Shown piece after piece: positions 38,344-47,275 of a DNA stretch of 64,000 bases. Under the pieces are notes generated by a model. That model did not search any database and was not told the DNA's origin. It worked only from the letters and a program-made list of their open reading frames with translations. A program made the translations under genes and the position numbers. The DNA comes from Dyella acidiphila (GTDB lineage Bacteria > Pseudomonadota > Gammaproteobacteria > Xanthomonadales > Rhodanobacteraceae): the NCBI RefSeq assembly GCF_014863405.1, contig NZ_JACZZA010000012.1:62001-126000 (forward strand), given 5' to 3'. Numbering within the stretch: the stretch's first letter is position 1; each line of letters starts with the position of its first letter.

Positions 38344-39385
38344 CGCGCACCTCCACCGGCAGATGCAGCGTCACCACGAAGCGGTCCTGCTGCGGACCGG
38401 CCTGCATGCGCGCACGTGGCCCGAAGTGATAAGCCACGCGCTGGCGCACATTGTTCAAGCCATGCCCGCTGCCGCCGGGAGCGGGATGTTCGGCGAGCGG
38501 ATTATCGATCTCGATGCGCAGCATATGGTCCGCGCAGCTGCCGCGCAGGATCACCTCGCCGCCTTCGCGCAGCGGCTGGATACCGTGGCGCACTGCGTTT
38601 TCCACCAAGGGTTGCAACAACAGCAACGGCATCGAGGCATCCAGCGGCAGTTCGCCGAGCTCGCGCCGCACACGCAGGCGTTCGCCCAGGCGCAGTTCTT
38701 CGATGGCCAGGTAGCGGTCGACCAGCTGCAGTTCTTCGCCCAGGGTGCTGGCATGCCGGTCGTGCTGGCCCAGCGCCGCGCGGAATAATTCGGAAAGGTT
38801 TTCCACCGTGCGTTCGGCCGCCACCGGATCGACCCGCACCAGTGCCGCCACCGTGTTCATGCTGTTGAACAGGAAGTGCGGGCGGATACGTGCCTGCAAG
38901 GCTTCGACCTTGGCGTGTGCCACCGCGGCCAGGCGCGCCTGCCATTCGGCCAGCACGTAGAAATAGCGCAGCATGGCTGCGCCGAGCAGGGCGGCGATCA
39001 GCGCGTTGTCGCGTACAAAGGCATTGCCGGCGGGCTGGATCATCTGCACGCCCAGCATCAGGTCGAGCTTTTGTGCCAGCCAGCTGGCCAGGGTCACGAT
39101 CGACAACATCACCAGCCACACGCCCGCATACGGCAGCAGGCCGGGCAGGCGCAGCAGCCACGGGCGCAGCGCGCACAGCGCCACGCCGATCACAATCGCC
39201 AGCCACTCCACGAACAACATGCCCACGCTGTAGCCGCGCCAGCCACGCGTGCTTTCAGGCGCCAGCCACGCCAGCGTCACGCATAGCGCGCCCACCACCA
39301 ACAAGGCGGAGATCACCGGCAGGCTGCAGAAATCCGGCAGCGGGCTGTGCGATGAGGCGGGTGTTTTATCGGTCGGTGCCGGCAT
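38321..39385 (-). CDS. LytS/AlgZ-family sensor histidine kinase
   Basis: A 354-residue membrane kinase. The ATG at 39385 starts MPAPTDKTPASS. Four or five membrane segments lie between about residues 20 and 170 (VISALLVVGALCVTLAWLA, MLFVEWLAIVIGVALCALRPW, PYAGVWLVMLSIVTLASWL). The His_kinase module follows with the phospho-acceptor in RPHFLFNSMNTVAAL, then the HATPase_c Asn box LVENAVRHGIQPL and GSGHGLNNVRQR. It lacks the usual five-box HisKA dimer domain, as LytS-type kinases do. It overlaps the AlgR-like regulator gene. Likely function is membrane or surface sensing. Confidence 0.9.
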   Translation of the reverse strand: MPAPTDKTPASSHSPLPDFCSLPVISALLVVGALCVTLAWLAPESTRGWRGYSVGMLFVEWLAIVIGVALCALRPWLLRLPGLLPYAGVWLVMLSIVTLASWLAQKLDLMLGVQMIQPAGNAFVRDNALIAALLGAAMLRYFYVLAEWQARLAAVAHAKVEALQARIRPHFLFNSMNTVAALVRVDPVAAERTVENLSELFRAALGQHDRHASTLGEELQLVDRYLAIEELRLGERLRVRRELGELPLDASMPLLLLQPLVENAVRHGIQPLREGGEVILRGSCADHMLRIEIDNPLAEHPAPGGSGHGLNNVRQRVAYHFGPRARMQAGPQQDRFVVTLHLPVEVRDARADRR

Positions 39386-39417
39386 GCGGGCAAGTATGCC
39401 CGCACCGCCTGGTGCTT

Positions 39418-40083
39418 TCAGCGCAGGCGTTCGCCGATCCACTGGCGCAGGTCCGCAATTTCCTCCGCACAGAGCGAGTGCGGCATCGGATAGGTATGCC
39501 AATCCAGCGTATAGCCCAGTGCTTCCAGCGCCGCACGCGATTCCATCCCACGCTGCAGCACCACCACCGGATCGAACGTGCCATGGCCCCAGAAGATCGG
39601 CACCGCGGCATTGGCCGCGCTGCGTTCGGCGGCCAGCGACGGGGCTGCGACCAGGTAGGTGGACAGCGCGATGATGCCGGCCAGCTTGTGCGGATGACGC
39701 AGCCCGGCAGCCAGGGCGATCGCGCCGCCCTGCGAAAAGCCGGCGAGCAGGATGCGCTCGCTGGGCACGCCGCGCTCCTGCTCGCGCGCGATCAAGGCTT
39801 CCACCGCGGCGATCGATCGGCGCACGCCCGCCTCGTCCTGGCGTGTCAGCTGGTCGAAGCCGTAGATGTCGTACCAGGCACGCATCGCCATGCCGCCGTT
39901 CACCGTCACCGGCTGTACCGGCGCATGCGGAAACACGAAGCGCAGCGCCGGTGATTGCGGCGATACCAGCTCCGGCACGATCGACGCGAAATCGTTGCCG
40001 TCCGCACCCAGGCCGTGCAGCCAGATCACGCTGTAGACGGGGTTGGCGCCGGTTTCGGTTTCGACGGTGGGAAGCAGGGTCAT
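39418..40083 (-). CDS. Alpha/beta-hydrolase (carboxylesterase/YpfH type)
   Basis: A 221-residue esterase. The ATG at 40083 gives MTLLPTVETETGANPVYSVIWLHGLGADGNDF, with HGLGADG near the oxyanion loop. The nucleophile is in LLAGFSQGGAIALAAGL (Ser in G-F-S-Q-G), the acid in GHGTFDPVVVL, and histidine in YPMPHSLCAEE. This is the carboxylesterase-2/phospholipase family, which acts on short-chain esters or lysophospholipids. There is no signal peptide. It is followed 32 bases downstream by the kinase gene on the same strand. Confidence 0.9.
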   Translation of the reverse strand: MTLLPTVETETGANPVYSVIWLHGLGADGNDFASIVPELVSPQSPALRFVFPHAPVQPVTVNGGMAMRAWYDIYGFDQLTRQDEAGVRRSIAAVEALIAREQERGVPSERILLAGFSQGGAIALAAGLRHPHKLAGIIALSTYLVAAPSLAAERSAANAAVPIFWGHGTFDPVVVLQRGMESRAALEALGYTLDWHTYPMPHSLCAEEIADLRQWIGERLR

Positions 40084-40163
40084 GGGATGGCTGTCGATGG
40101 CAAAAGAAGTTGCATCGTAACAGCCGCTCAATGCAGCCATGTCTGCACCGCTTCCTCTCACCC

Positions 40164-40248
40164 CACCGTCATCCCAGCGAAAGCTGGGATCCAGTGACTT
40201 CTTCGGAGCGCAGGCGCTGGATCCCAGCTTTCGCTGGGATGACGGTGA
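40164..40248. repeat. Long imperfect inverted repeat
   Basis: CACCGTCATCCCAGCGAAAG with CTGGGATCCAG is mirrored after about 22 bases by CTGGATCCCAG with CTTTCGCTGGGATGACGGTG. The arms are about 30 bp, enough to form a stable cruciform or hairpin between two genes. It has no T tract. Confidence 0.8.
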
Positions 40249-40276
40249 GGTGTCGGGCGAATCAGCGTGTAAGGCT

Positions 40277-42382
40277 TTATTTCGCGGCCAGGCCCAATTC
40301 CTGCGCGAAGAACGTTAGCATGATCGCGGTATTGCCCACGCGCTGGCTAAACGGCGCGCCGATGCCATGCCCGGCATTCATGCGCGTCAGCAGCAGGATC
40401 GGCTGCTCCGAGCTGGTCGCATTCTGCAGGGCCGCGGTGAACTTGCGCGATTGCCACGGCGCCACGCGCGGATCGTTGGCGCCGGTGGTCATCAGCACCG
40501 CCGGATAAACCGTATGCGGCTGCACGTTCTGCAGCGGCGAATACGCCAGCGTGGCCTTGAACTGCGCTGCATCGCTGACAGTGCCGAACTCGCTGACGTT
40601 ATAGGCGCCGTTGGCGAAGTCGGTCTCGTGCCGGATCACATCGTAGATGCCCACCATCGACACCACCGCGCGGTAGTCGTCCGGATGCTGCACCAGCGAG
40701 GCGCCCATCAGCAGGCCGCCGTTGCTGCCGCCGAGGATGCCCAGGTGTTGGCGATCGGTCCAATGCGTTGCGAACAGCGCCAGCGCCGCGGCATGGAAAT
40801 CGTCGAACACATTCTGCTTGTGCAGCATCTGGCCCTGCGCATGCCAATCCTGGCCGTACTCGTTGCCGCCGCGGATATTGGCGAAGGCCAGCACGCCGCC
40901 GCGTTCCAGCCAGGCCAGCTCGGGGCCGATAAAGTGCGGCGTGATCGGGATGTCGTAACCGCCGTAGCTGTACAGGATGGTCGGACGCTTGCCGTTGGCC
41001 GCCACGCCATGCATCGACAGCACGGTCACCGGAATCTTGGTGCCGTCTTTGGAGGTGCCGTCGATGCGCTGTACGTCGACTTTGCCGTAGTCGGCGGCAG
41101 CTTTCACTTCAAACACGGTGTGCAGGGTGCCGGTCTTGGCGTCGTAGTTGGCCCAGCGCGAGGGAAGGGTCCAGCCGCCATAGGTGATCAGCGCGCGATC
41201 CTGGCCTTGTTCGGCAGCCATGCCTTCCACTGCGATGCCGTGCTGCGGCAAGGGTACGCGGCGCACCTGCTTGCCTTGGGCGTCGTATTGCTCCACCCAC
41301 CAGTCCGGACCCCAGCTGCGCGTGATCAGGAAACCGTCGGCAATCGGCTGCACTTCCTGCAGCGCGCCGTCCTGTTGCGGCAGCACGGTGCTGAGCTTGC
41401 CCTGGGTATCCACCGCCAGCAGCTTGCCGCGCGGCGCATGGGCGAAGCTGGTGACGAACAGGCGCTGACCCACCCAAGCCGCCACGCGCACGTTCGCGTC
41501 ATCGCCCAGCACCTTGTGCCAGCGTGTGCCGTCGCGCAGATAGACCTCGGCCGGGCCGCCGTCGCCGATATTGGCCAGCACCGCCAGCTGCTTCGCACCG
41601 GGCGAAGACAGCAAACGGTATTCGGCGACTTTTGAATAATCCTTGCCGAACACCACCTCATCGGCGGTCGCGGCCTGGCCGATGGCGTGATGCACCAGCG
41701 TCGCGTCGAATTGCCTTACCTCGCTGCCGGCGGGCGGCAGCGGAAAGCGCACATAGGTGAAACCGTGTTCGTCCGCATCCCAGGCGACGCCTTGCGGGGT
41801 GGTGCCGCCACCGGCATAGGGCAGCGCATCGCTGAGGGTCTTGCCGGTATTTACATCGAGCACGTGCAAGGTGGTCAGTTCGCTGCCGCCCTCGGCGGTG
41901 CCGTAGGCGAGGTAGCGTCCACTGGGCGAAGGCCAATAGCCGGTGATGGCGGTATTGCCGTCGCCCGCATTCAAATCCACCAACACGCGCGCCTTGCCGT
42001 CCGGCCACGCCTGCGCCATCAGCTGCGGCTGTGGTTGCGGCGGCGTTTCCTGCATGTAGAACAGCGTGCCGCCGGCCAGCAGCGGGGAGGAACGGGTGGT
42101 GGAGGTAATCGCCAGCTGCTGCACGCGTTCGGTCATCGCCTTGCCGTCGGGCATCGCGCCGAGCACGGCTTCGGTATGTTCGTTCTGCGCCTTGATCCAG
42201 GCCTGCACGGCAGGATTTTGCGGATCCTCCAGCCAGCGGTAGGGGTCGTTCACGGTGACGCCGTGCAAGCTGCTGGAGGCAGGCTGCGTCGGCGAGGCCG
42301 GCGGCTGGGAGGCCGTGCCGGCATGGGCGGCGGCCGCGGCGGCAAGGGCGAAAACAGGCAGACAACGCAAACAGGCAGGCAT
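40277..42382 (-). CDS. Exported S9A prolyl oligopeptidase
   Basis: A 701-residue serine peptidase. The ATG at 42382 starts a signal peptide (MPACLRCLPVFALAAAAAAHAG); the open frame extends upstream to 44053 but only as the antisense of the neighbouring gene. The beta-propeller domain contains VNDPYRWLEDP, typical of prolyl oligopeptidases. The catalytic domain has Ser in GILGGSNGGLLMG, Asp in TTGANDPRVAPWQS and His in NAGHGIG. This is the prolyl endopeptidase clade rather than the DPP4 clade. It is divergent from another S9 gene starting at 42533, and the 150-base region between them is the promoter area. Confidence 0.92.
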   Translation of the reverse strand: MPACLRCLPVFALAAAAAAHAGTASQPPASPTQPASSSLHGVTVNDPYRWLEDPQNPAVQAWIKAQNEHTEAVLGAMPDGKAMTERVQQLAITSTTRSSPLLAGGTLFYMQETPPQPQPQLMAQAWPDGKARVLVDLNAGDGNTAITGYWPSPSGRYLAYGTAEGGSELTTLHVLDVNTGKTLSDALPYAGGGTTPQGVAWDADEHGFTYVRFPLPPAGSEVRQFDATLVHHAIGQAATADEVVFGKDYSKVAEYRLLSSPGAKQLAVLANIGDGGPAEVYLRDGTRWHKVLGDDANVRVAAWVGQRLFVTSFAHAPRGKLLAVDTQGKLSTVLPQQDGALQEVQPIADGFLITRSWGPDWWVEQYDAQGKQVRRVPLPQHGIAVEGMAAEQGQDRALITYGGWTLPSRWANYDAKTGTLHTVFEVKAAADYGKVDVQRIDGTSKDGTKIPVTVLSMHGVAANGKRPTILYSYGGYDIPITPHFIGPELAWLERGGVLAFANIRGGNEYGQDWHAQGQMLHKQNVFDDFHAAALALFATHWTDRQHLGILGGSNGGLLMGASLVQHPDDYRAVVSMVGIYDVIRHETDFANGAYNVSEFGTVSDAAQFKATLAYSPLQNVQPHTVYPAVLMTTGANDPRVAPWQSRKFTAALQNATSSEQPILLLTRMNAGHGIGAPFSQRVGNTAIMLTFFAQELGLAAK

Positions 42383-42532
42383 GGGTTTGGCTTCCACAGT
42401 TTGATGCCACGCCCCCGCGCGGCCGGTCCGCCAGCCTAGTCCGCATGCCGCGCTGGCGGTATGGGACCCATGGCGCTTGCCAGCCACATCCGCTTGGCTA
42501 TGCTGATTGGTTTCGACGAGGGGAGCGATCCA

Positions 42533-44956
42533 ATGCGCCGACTGCTGCTTGCCGGCCTGATAGCCTTTGCCGTGCTGCCCGCCGCGGCGGAAACCGCACC
42601 GGCGCTCGACCTGGAAACCATCATGGCCAACCCCGACTGGGTCGGCCATGCGGTGGAAAATCCCTATTGGAGCGTCGACGGACGCAGCCTGTACTACAGC
42701 CTCAAGCGCGACGGCAGCCAGGTGCACGACCTGTACCGCGTCGATCCTGCCAGCGGTACCGGCAGCAAGCTCGATCCCGCCGCGATGGCGCAGGCCGAAG
42801 GTCCGGCGGTGTATGACCGCGCGCACCAGCACGCCGCCTACCTCATGCATGGCGATGTCTTCCTGGTGGACCTGGCCAGCGGCCGCCGCGTGCAGGTCAC
42901 GCGCAGCGCCCAGCCGGAAGCTTCGCCGCAGTTCTCGGCCGATGGCCGCGCGCTGCAGTTCCGCGACGGCAACAACTGGTATGTCTACGACCTGGCCAGC
43001 GGCGTCACCGCGCCAGCCGCGGTGCTGAAGTTCACCGACGACCCGCAGGCCAAGACGCCCGATACGCTGGAACAGCAGCAGCTGGGCCTGTTCAAGGAGC
43101 TGCGCGAGAACAAGCACGACAAGGACGCCGAGCACGCCGATCAGCAAGCGCTGGCAGCGGCCGATCCCACGCGCGCGCCGTTGCCGTTCTACCTGGGCGA
43201 CAAGCAGCAGCTGGTGGATACCGAGCTGTCGCCGAATGGTCGCTGGATGCTGGTGGTAACCGCGCCGGCACACCACGATGACGGCCGTGTACCGCATGTG
43301 ATCCATTACGTCAGCGAATCGGGCTACACCGAGGACGAAGACGCGCGCACCTACGTCGGCCGCAACGACCCGGCGCCGCAATCGGTGCTGCTGCTGGACC
43401 TGTCTACGCACAAGCAATACCCGCTGGCCACCGACAAGCTGCCCGGCATCAAGGACGATCCGCTCAAGGCGATCCGCGACAAGACCATCGCCGCGCTGGA
43501 AAAGGCCGGCAAGGACGATGACGCCAAGGCGCTGAAGGCGCCCGACGTACGTTCGGTCACGCTGTACAGCATGGATGCCGGCAGCGCCAGCATTGCCTGG
43601 AGCGAAGACGGCCGTAATGTCGCGCTGGAATTCATCGCCGTCGACAGCAAGGACCGCTGGATCGCCAGCGTCGATTTCAGCCAGCACGCACTCGTTTCCC
43701 AGCATCGCCTGCACAACGATGCCTGGATCAACTGGACCTACAACGACTTCGGCTGGCTCAAGGACGGCCGCACGCTGTGGTATCTCAGCGAAGAAAGCGG
43801 CTATTCGCAGCTCTACAGCAAACCGCTCGACGGCAGCGCGAAGGCCCTCACGCAGGGCAAGTTCGAAGTAAGCCAGCCACAGCTTTCCAACGACGGCCAG
43901 TGGTTCTATCTGCGTACCAACCAGGTGGCGCCCTATAGCTATGACGTGTACCGCGTGCCGGCTGCGGGCGGTGCGCTCAGCCGCGTCACGCAATACGGCG
44001 GCATGGACCAGTTTGCGCTGTCGCCGGACGGCAGCCAGCTTGCCGTGCTGCATTCATCGGCCTATGTGTTGTCGCAGCTGGCGGTGCAGAGTGCGCAGGG
44101 CGGCACGCCGCGCGAACTGACCAACACCATGAAGCCGGGCTTCACCGCGCATGCATGGATCCAGCCGAAGATCGTGCAAGTGCCGTCTTCGCACGGCGCG
44201 GGCGTGATCTACGCCAAGTATTACGGTCCGGCCAACGAGACCGATGCGCTGTCCTCGCGGCCGGCGGTGCTGTTCGTGCACGGCGCCGGTTATCTGCAGG
44301 ATGTGAGCGAATCGGCCACCTACTACCAGCACGAGCAGCTGTTCAACAACTTGCTGGTGCAGCAGGGCTATGTGGTGCTGGATCTGGATTACCGTGCTTC
44401 GCAAGGCTACGGCAGCGCGTGGCGCACGGCGATCTATCGCCAGATGGGCCATCCGGAACTGGAAGATCTGCTCGACGGCAAGGCCTGGCTGGTGAAGAAC
44501 CACGGCGTGGATCCCAAGCGCGTGGGCATCTATGGCGGCAGCTACGGCGGTTTCATGACCGAGATTGCGCTGCTGCGCGCACCCGGCGAATTCGCCGCCG
44601 GCGCTGCGCAGCGTCCGCCGGCCGACTGGGTCACCTACAACCATGGCTATACCGCCAACATCCTCAACGATCCGCAGCTCGATCCGGAGGCCTACCGGAT
44701 CAGTTCGCCGATCACTTACGCGGAAAACCTGCGCGATCCGCTGCTGATCAACCACGGCCTGATCGACGACAACGTGCTGGCCAGTGATTCGCTGCGCCTG
44801 TACGAACGCTTTGTCGAACTGCACAAGCAGAACTTCTGGCTTTCGCTGTATCCGCTGGAGCGGCATGAGTTCGAACATGCCGATTCCTGGTACGACGAAT
44901 ATCGTCGTATCGATGAGCTGTTCCAAACCTGGGTAAAGCCGAACGCCGCCCACTGA
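42533..44956 (+). CDS. Exported S9 dipeptidyl-peptidase-type enzyme
   Basis: An 807-residue serine peptidase with signal peptide (MRRLLLAGLIAFAVLPAAAE). The ATG at 42533 has GGGAG about 8 bases upstream. Propeller repeats such as DGRSLYYSLKRDGSQ, SPNGRWMLVV and SPDGSQLAVLHS precede the hydrolase domain with Ser in IYGGSYGGFMTE, Asp in GLIDDNVL and His in LERHEFEH. This is the DPP4/acylaminoacyl branch. It and the prolyl oligopeptidase (40277-42382) are arranged head to head and could share a regulatory region. Substrates are likely Pro-containing or short peptides. Confidence 0.9.
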   Translation: MRRLLLAGLIAFAVLPAAAETAPALDLETIMANPDWVGHAVENPYWSVDGRSLYYSLKRDGSQVHDLYRVDPASGTGSKLDPAAMAQAEGPAVYDRAHQHAAYLMHGDVFLVDLASGRRVQVTRSAQPEASPQFSADGRALQFRDGNNWYVYDLASGVTAPAAVLKFTDDPQAKTPDTLEQQQLGLFKELRENKHDKDAEHADQQALAAADPTRAPLPFYLGDKQQLVDTELSPNGRWMLVVTAPAHHDDGRVPHVIHYVSESGYTEDEDARTYVGRNDPAPQSVLLLDLSTHKQYPLATDKLPGIKDDPLKAIRDKTIAALEKAGKDDDAKALKAPDVRSVTLYSMDAGSASIAWSEDGRNVALEFIAVDSKDRWIASVDFSQHALVSQHRLHNDAWINWTYNDFGWLKDGRTLWYLSEESGYSQLYSKPLDGSAKALTQGKFEVSQPQLSNDGQWFYLRTNQVAPYSYDVYRVPAAGGALSRVTQYGGMDQFALSPDGSQLAVLHSSAYVLSQLAVQSAQGGTPRELTNTMKPGFTAHAWIQPKIVQVPSSHGAGVIYAKYYGPANETDALSSRPAVLFVHGAGYLQDVSESATYYQHEQLFNNLLVQQGYVVLDLDYRASQGYGSAWRTAIYRQMGHPELEDLLDGKAWLVKNHGVDPKRVGIYGGSYGGFMTEIALLRAPGEFAAGAAQRPPADWVTYNHGYTANILNDPQLDPEAYRISSPITYAENLRDPLLINHGLIDDNVLASDSLRLYERFVELHKQNFWLSLYPLERHEFEHADSWYDEYRRIDELFQTWVKPNAAH

Positions 44957-44971
44957 TGCAATGGCCTTTCT

Positions 44972-44994
44972 CCCTCTCCCCTGCGGGGAGAGGG
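44972..44994. repeat. CCCTCTCCCC palindrome, copy 1
   Basis: CCCTCTCCCC and GGGGAGAGGG pair around TGC, followed by TTGGGATGAGGGGCC. Related palindromes with the same tail (TTGGGGTGAGGGG) lie at 55957 and, inverted, at 56076. It is a dispersed repeat rather than a terminator, as no T tract follows. Confidence 0.6.
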
Positions 44995-45034
44995 TTGGGA
45001 TGAGGGGCCACGGCTTGCCTCCAACTTCATAGCG

Positions 45035-45116
45035 CGTAGGTTGGGTTAGCGCAGCGTAACCCAACGATGTCCGATGGGCTGGAGATGTTGGGTTACGCTG
45101 CGCTAACCCAACCTAC
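45035..45116. repeat. REPIN-like paired palindrome, copy 2
   Basis: CGTAGGTTGGGTTAGCGCAG continuing to CGTAACCCAACG, 20 bases, then the mirror GTTGGGTTACGCTGCGC to TAACCCAACCTACG. Both arms are complete, making this the clearest copy of the four. It lies between the S9 gene and the iron-reductase gene. Confidence 0.9.
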
Positions 45117-45133
45117 GGTTTGCGGGTATTGCG

Positions 45134-45931
45134 TCAATCTTCTTCGTCATCCGTGCCGTCGGCCTGCCAATAGCCGGTGGCCCGGATCCATTCCTTCGGT
45201 ACGCCGCGTTCTTCGGCCAGATATTTGCGCATCGTGCGTGCACGCCGCGATTCGGCGGCAATCCAGTAAAACGTATCGCCCGGCCATTCCGGCAGTTCGC
45301 GCAGGGCCCGTTCCAGCAGGTCGCTGCTGGCGCCATCGACGCCATCGCGCTCCAGCCAATGCACCGAGAACTGCGCCTGCGAACCGAGCGGCTGGCGATC
45401 GGCCAGCAGGGGAATCTCCGCCAGCACTTTCACGCGGGCAGTGGCGTGTATGTCATCCAGCCGGCGGCCGATCGCCGGCAACGCGGTTTCATCGCCCACC
45501 AGCACGTAGTAATCGAAATCCTCGGCCGTGATGAACGACCCACGCGGACCGCCGATGCCAATGCGCTGGCCCGGCTTTGCCTGCTCGGCCCAGGTCGAAG
45601 CGGGACCGTCGCCATGGATCACAAAGTCCACGATCAGCTCGTTACGTTGCGCATCGTAGTCGCGCGGCGTGTAGTCGCGCATCGGTGAGGGCAGCGCACC
45701 GGGCGGGTATTCCGGCCCGTTCGGTCCAAGCGCGGGAAACACCAGTTCGCCATGGGCGTTGGGGAAAATCAGCTTTACGTGATCGTCGGGCGCCGCGTTG
45801 ACAAAGCCGCGCAGCTCGTCGCCGCCGAACACGATGCGCTGCATATGCGGGGTAATGCGCTTGACGCTGAGTACTTCAATGGTGCGGCGGACAATGGTGT
45901 GCCGGACCATGCGGTGTTCGTGCCGGGTCAT
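45134..45931 (-). CDS. Siderophore-interacting protein, YqjH-like ferric reductase
   Basis: A 265-residue FAD/NADPH-dependent ferric-chelate reductase. ATG 45931 starts MTRHEHRMVRHTIVRRTIEVLSVKRITPHMQRIVF. The FAD-binding motif is MRDYTPRDYD (R-x-Y-T/S) and the C-terminal SIP domain has YVLVGDETALPAIGRRLD and FYWIAAESRRARTMRKYL. This family releases iron from siderophores. The cluster also holds a PadR-type regulator with a histidine-rich start and a Fur-like protein, matching the E. coli pair yqjI-yqjH in gene content, so metal-controlled expression is likely. Confidence 0.9.
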   Translation of the reverse strand: MTRHEHRMVRHTIVRRTIEVLSVKRITPHMQRIVFGGDELRGFVNAAPDDHVKLIFPNAHGELVFPALGPNGPEYPPGALPSPMRDYTPRDYDAQRNELIVDFVIHGDGPASTWAEQAKPGQRIGIGGPRGSFITAEDFDYYVLVGDETALPAIGRRLDDIHATARVKVLAEIPLLADRQPLGSQAQFSVHWLERDGVDGASSDLLERALRELPEWPGDTFYWIAAESRRARTMRKYLAEERGVPKEWIRATGYWQADGTDDEED

Positions 45932-45959
45932 GGGAGTTCCAGTTCGAATAAAGAGGGAA

Positions 45960-46418
45960 TCAGGCCGCGCTCTCGCGCCGCGGCAGCAGGCGGTAGCCCA
46001 GCTGGCTGGCCAGCGCATGCAGCACGGCCACGGCGCGTGCGCGATCGGTGGGTTCTTGCTGTTCCAGCGTGCGCAGGGAGTCCTGCACCTGCGTCAGCAT
46101 CTGGCGAATATCACCGGCTGGATGCGCAGCCGCGGTCAAACTTTCGTCACGCAGCTGCCAACGCATGCGTCCGTGTGCCTGCGCATAGGTGTCGACCAGT
46201 CCGCGCTGTTCCAGTTCGCGCAGGAAGCGATACACCGTGCCGATGCTGGTGGCCGCATGATGTATCTGTGCTGCCTGCAGCAACGGCACCGCATCGCGCG
46301 CCTGGGTTTGTGCGATCAAGGCGCGCAGGATCGCATTGCGCGCAGCGGTCAACATCAGTCCGTGGGCCTGGCAGCGCTGTTGCCAGCGCCCCAGCAGCCC
46401 GTCGCGATCAGGCTTCAT
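45960..46418 (-). CDS. Fur-family transcriptional regulator
   Basis: A 152-residue regulator. The ATG at 46418 lies 11 bases inside the end of the PadR gene, so the two are translationally coupled. The winged helix AHGLMLTAARNAILRALI, then DAVPLLQAAQIHHAATSIGTVYRFLRELEQRGLV, matches the Fur/Zur/PerR family (TxxR, SxGTVYRxL). The C-terminal metal-binding half is atypical: no CxxC zinc motifs are visible, and histidines are few. It may be a divergent regulator with other metal or redox sensitivity. It sits between the PadR-like gene and the YqjH-like reductase, 28 bases upstream of the latter. Confidence 0.75.
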   Translation of the reverse strand: MKPDRDGLLGRWQQRCQAHGLMLTAARNAILRALIAQTQARDAVPLLQAAQIHHAATSIGTVYRFLRELEQRGLVDTYAQAHGRMRWQLRDESLTAAAHPAGDIRQMLTQVQDSLRTLEQQEPTDRARAVAVLHALASQLGYRLLPRRESAA

Positions 46419-47094
46419 CCGTCCGGCCCGTGGCAATCTCGGCGGCAGCGCGCTCGAGAATCGCCGCCACGCGCTGCGCTTCAGCCTTGTTCCAGTCGCC
46501 CGCACGCATCAGCACCGCATGCTTGAGCACATGCATGGCCTTGCGCACGGCCATCGGCAGCGACAGCTTCGCGATCAGCCGCGCACCGTGCTTGGTGCGC
46601 TCGGTCATCGCTTCCACCGCAGCGCGGTTTTCAGCCAGGAACGCGCGGCCTTCGGTGGTGATCGCATACAGCTTGCGGCCGCCCTGCTCGTTCGCCACTG
46701 AGGCGTGGCCGAGTTCTTCCAGCATGGTCAGGGTCGGATACACCGCGCCCGGGCTGGGCGAATACTGGCCATGGAACATCTCCTCGATGGTGCGGATCAG
46801 CTCGTAGCCATGGCGCGGCTGCTGTTCGATCAGCGCCAGCAGCAGCAGCTTCAGGTCGCCGTGCCCGAGCAGGCGCCCGCCACCGCGCCGGCCGCCGCCG
46901 TGCAGGCCGTTCCAGTCGCCGAACATTTCGCCGTCGTGATGGTGGCCGTGGCGGCCGCGCCGGCCGTGGAAGCCATAGAAATCCGCATAGCCGTCGTGGC
47001 CTTCGTCCTCGAACTGGGCCGGCTCGTCCCAGCCCATGCCATGCCAGCGGTGGTGCCGGTGCAGCAGTCGGTGGAACAGGTGGTGCCTGTGCAT
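46408..47094 (-). CDS. PadR-family regulator with His-rich extension, YqjI-like
   Basis: A 228-residue regulator. The first 70 residues are rich in His, Gly and Arg (MHRHHLFHRLLHRHHRWHG, GRHGHHHDGEMFG), followed by the PadR winged helix LKLLLLALIEQQPRHGYELIRTIEEMF and SPSPGAVYPTLTMLEELGHASV, and a helical C-terminal part. E. coli YqjI has the same plan, with an N-terminal metal-binding extension, and represses yqjH until nickel binds. The cluster here also carries a yqjH-like reductase. Two GATATATC-centred operators lie directly upstream. The metal bound here is not known. Confidence 0.85.
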   Translation of the reverse strand: MHRHHLFHRLLHRHHRWHGMGWDEPAQFEDEGHDGYADFYGFHGRRGRHGHHHDGEMFGDWNGLHGGGRRGGGRLLGHGDLKLLLLALIEQQPRHGYELIRTIEEMFHGQYSPSPGAVYPTLTMLEELGHASVANEQGGRKLYAITTEGRAFLAENRAAVEAMTERTKHGARLIAKLSLPMAVRKAMHVLKHAVLMRAGDWNKAEAQRVAAILERAAAEIATGRTDEA

Positions 47095-47104
47095 GATATA
47101 ACTC

Positions 47105-47140
47105 CGATATATCGAATTGTGTTTCGAAAACGATATATCG
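47105..47140. promoter_or_regulatory. Paired operators upstream of the PadR-like gene
   Basis: CGATATATCG occurs at 47105-47114 and again at 47131-47140, both perfect 10-bp palindromes 26 bases apart. They flank the start region of the minus-strand PadR gene and fit the AT-rich dyads bound by PadR proteins. Autoregulation is inferred. Confidence 0.7.
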
Positions 47141-47275
47141 AAACAACTTCGGGGCGCAAGGGCCCGGCGCCCGCGGCAGCCCGGGCGGCAGTCAGTCATG
47201 CGTTGGAAATGGCGGCAGACCGGGTCCGCGCCGGGGGAAGCGGCGCCTAGTTCGGGCTGGCGGGGACTGCGCGCC

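Noticed and set aside
40277-44053. A single 1258-codon minus-strand gene
   Set aside because: The upstream 560 codons are antisense to the S9 gene at 42533-44956. A signal peptide and the S9A domain start at 42382, so the gene begins there.
44972-44994. Terminator of the S9 gene at 42533
   Set aside because: The stem is good but is followed by GTTGGGATG, not by a T tract, and the same sequence recurs elsewhere as a dispersed repeat.
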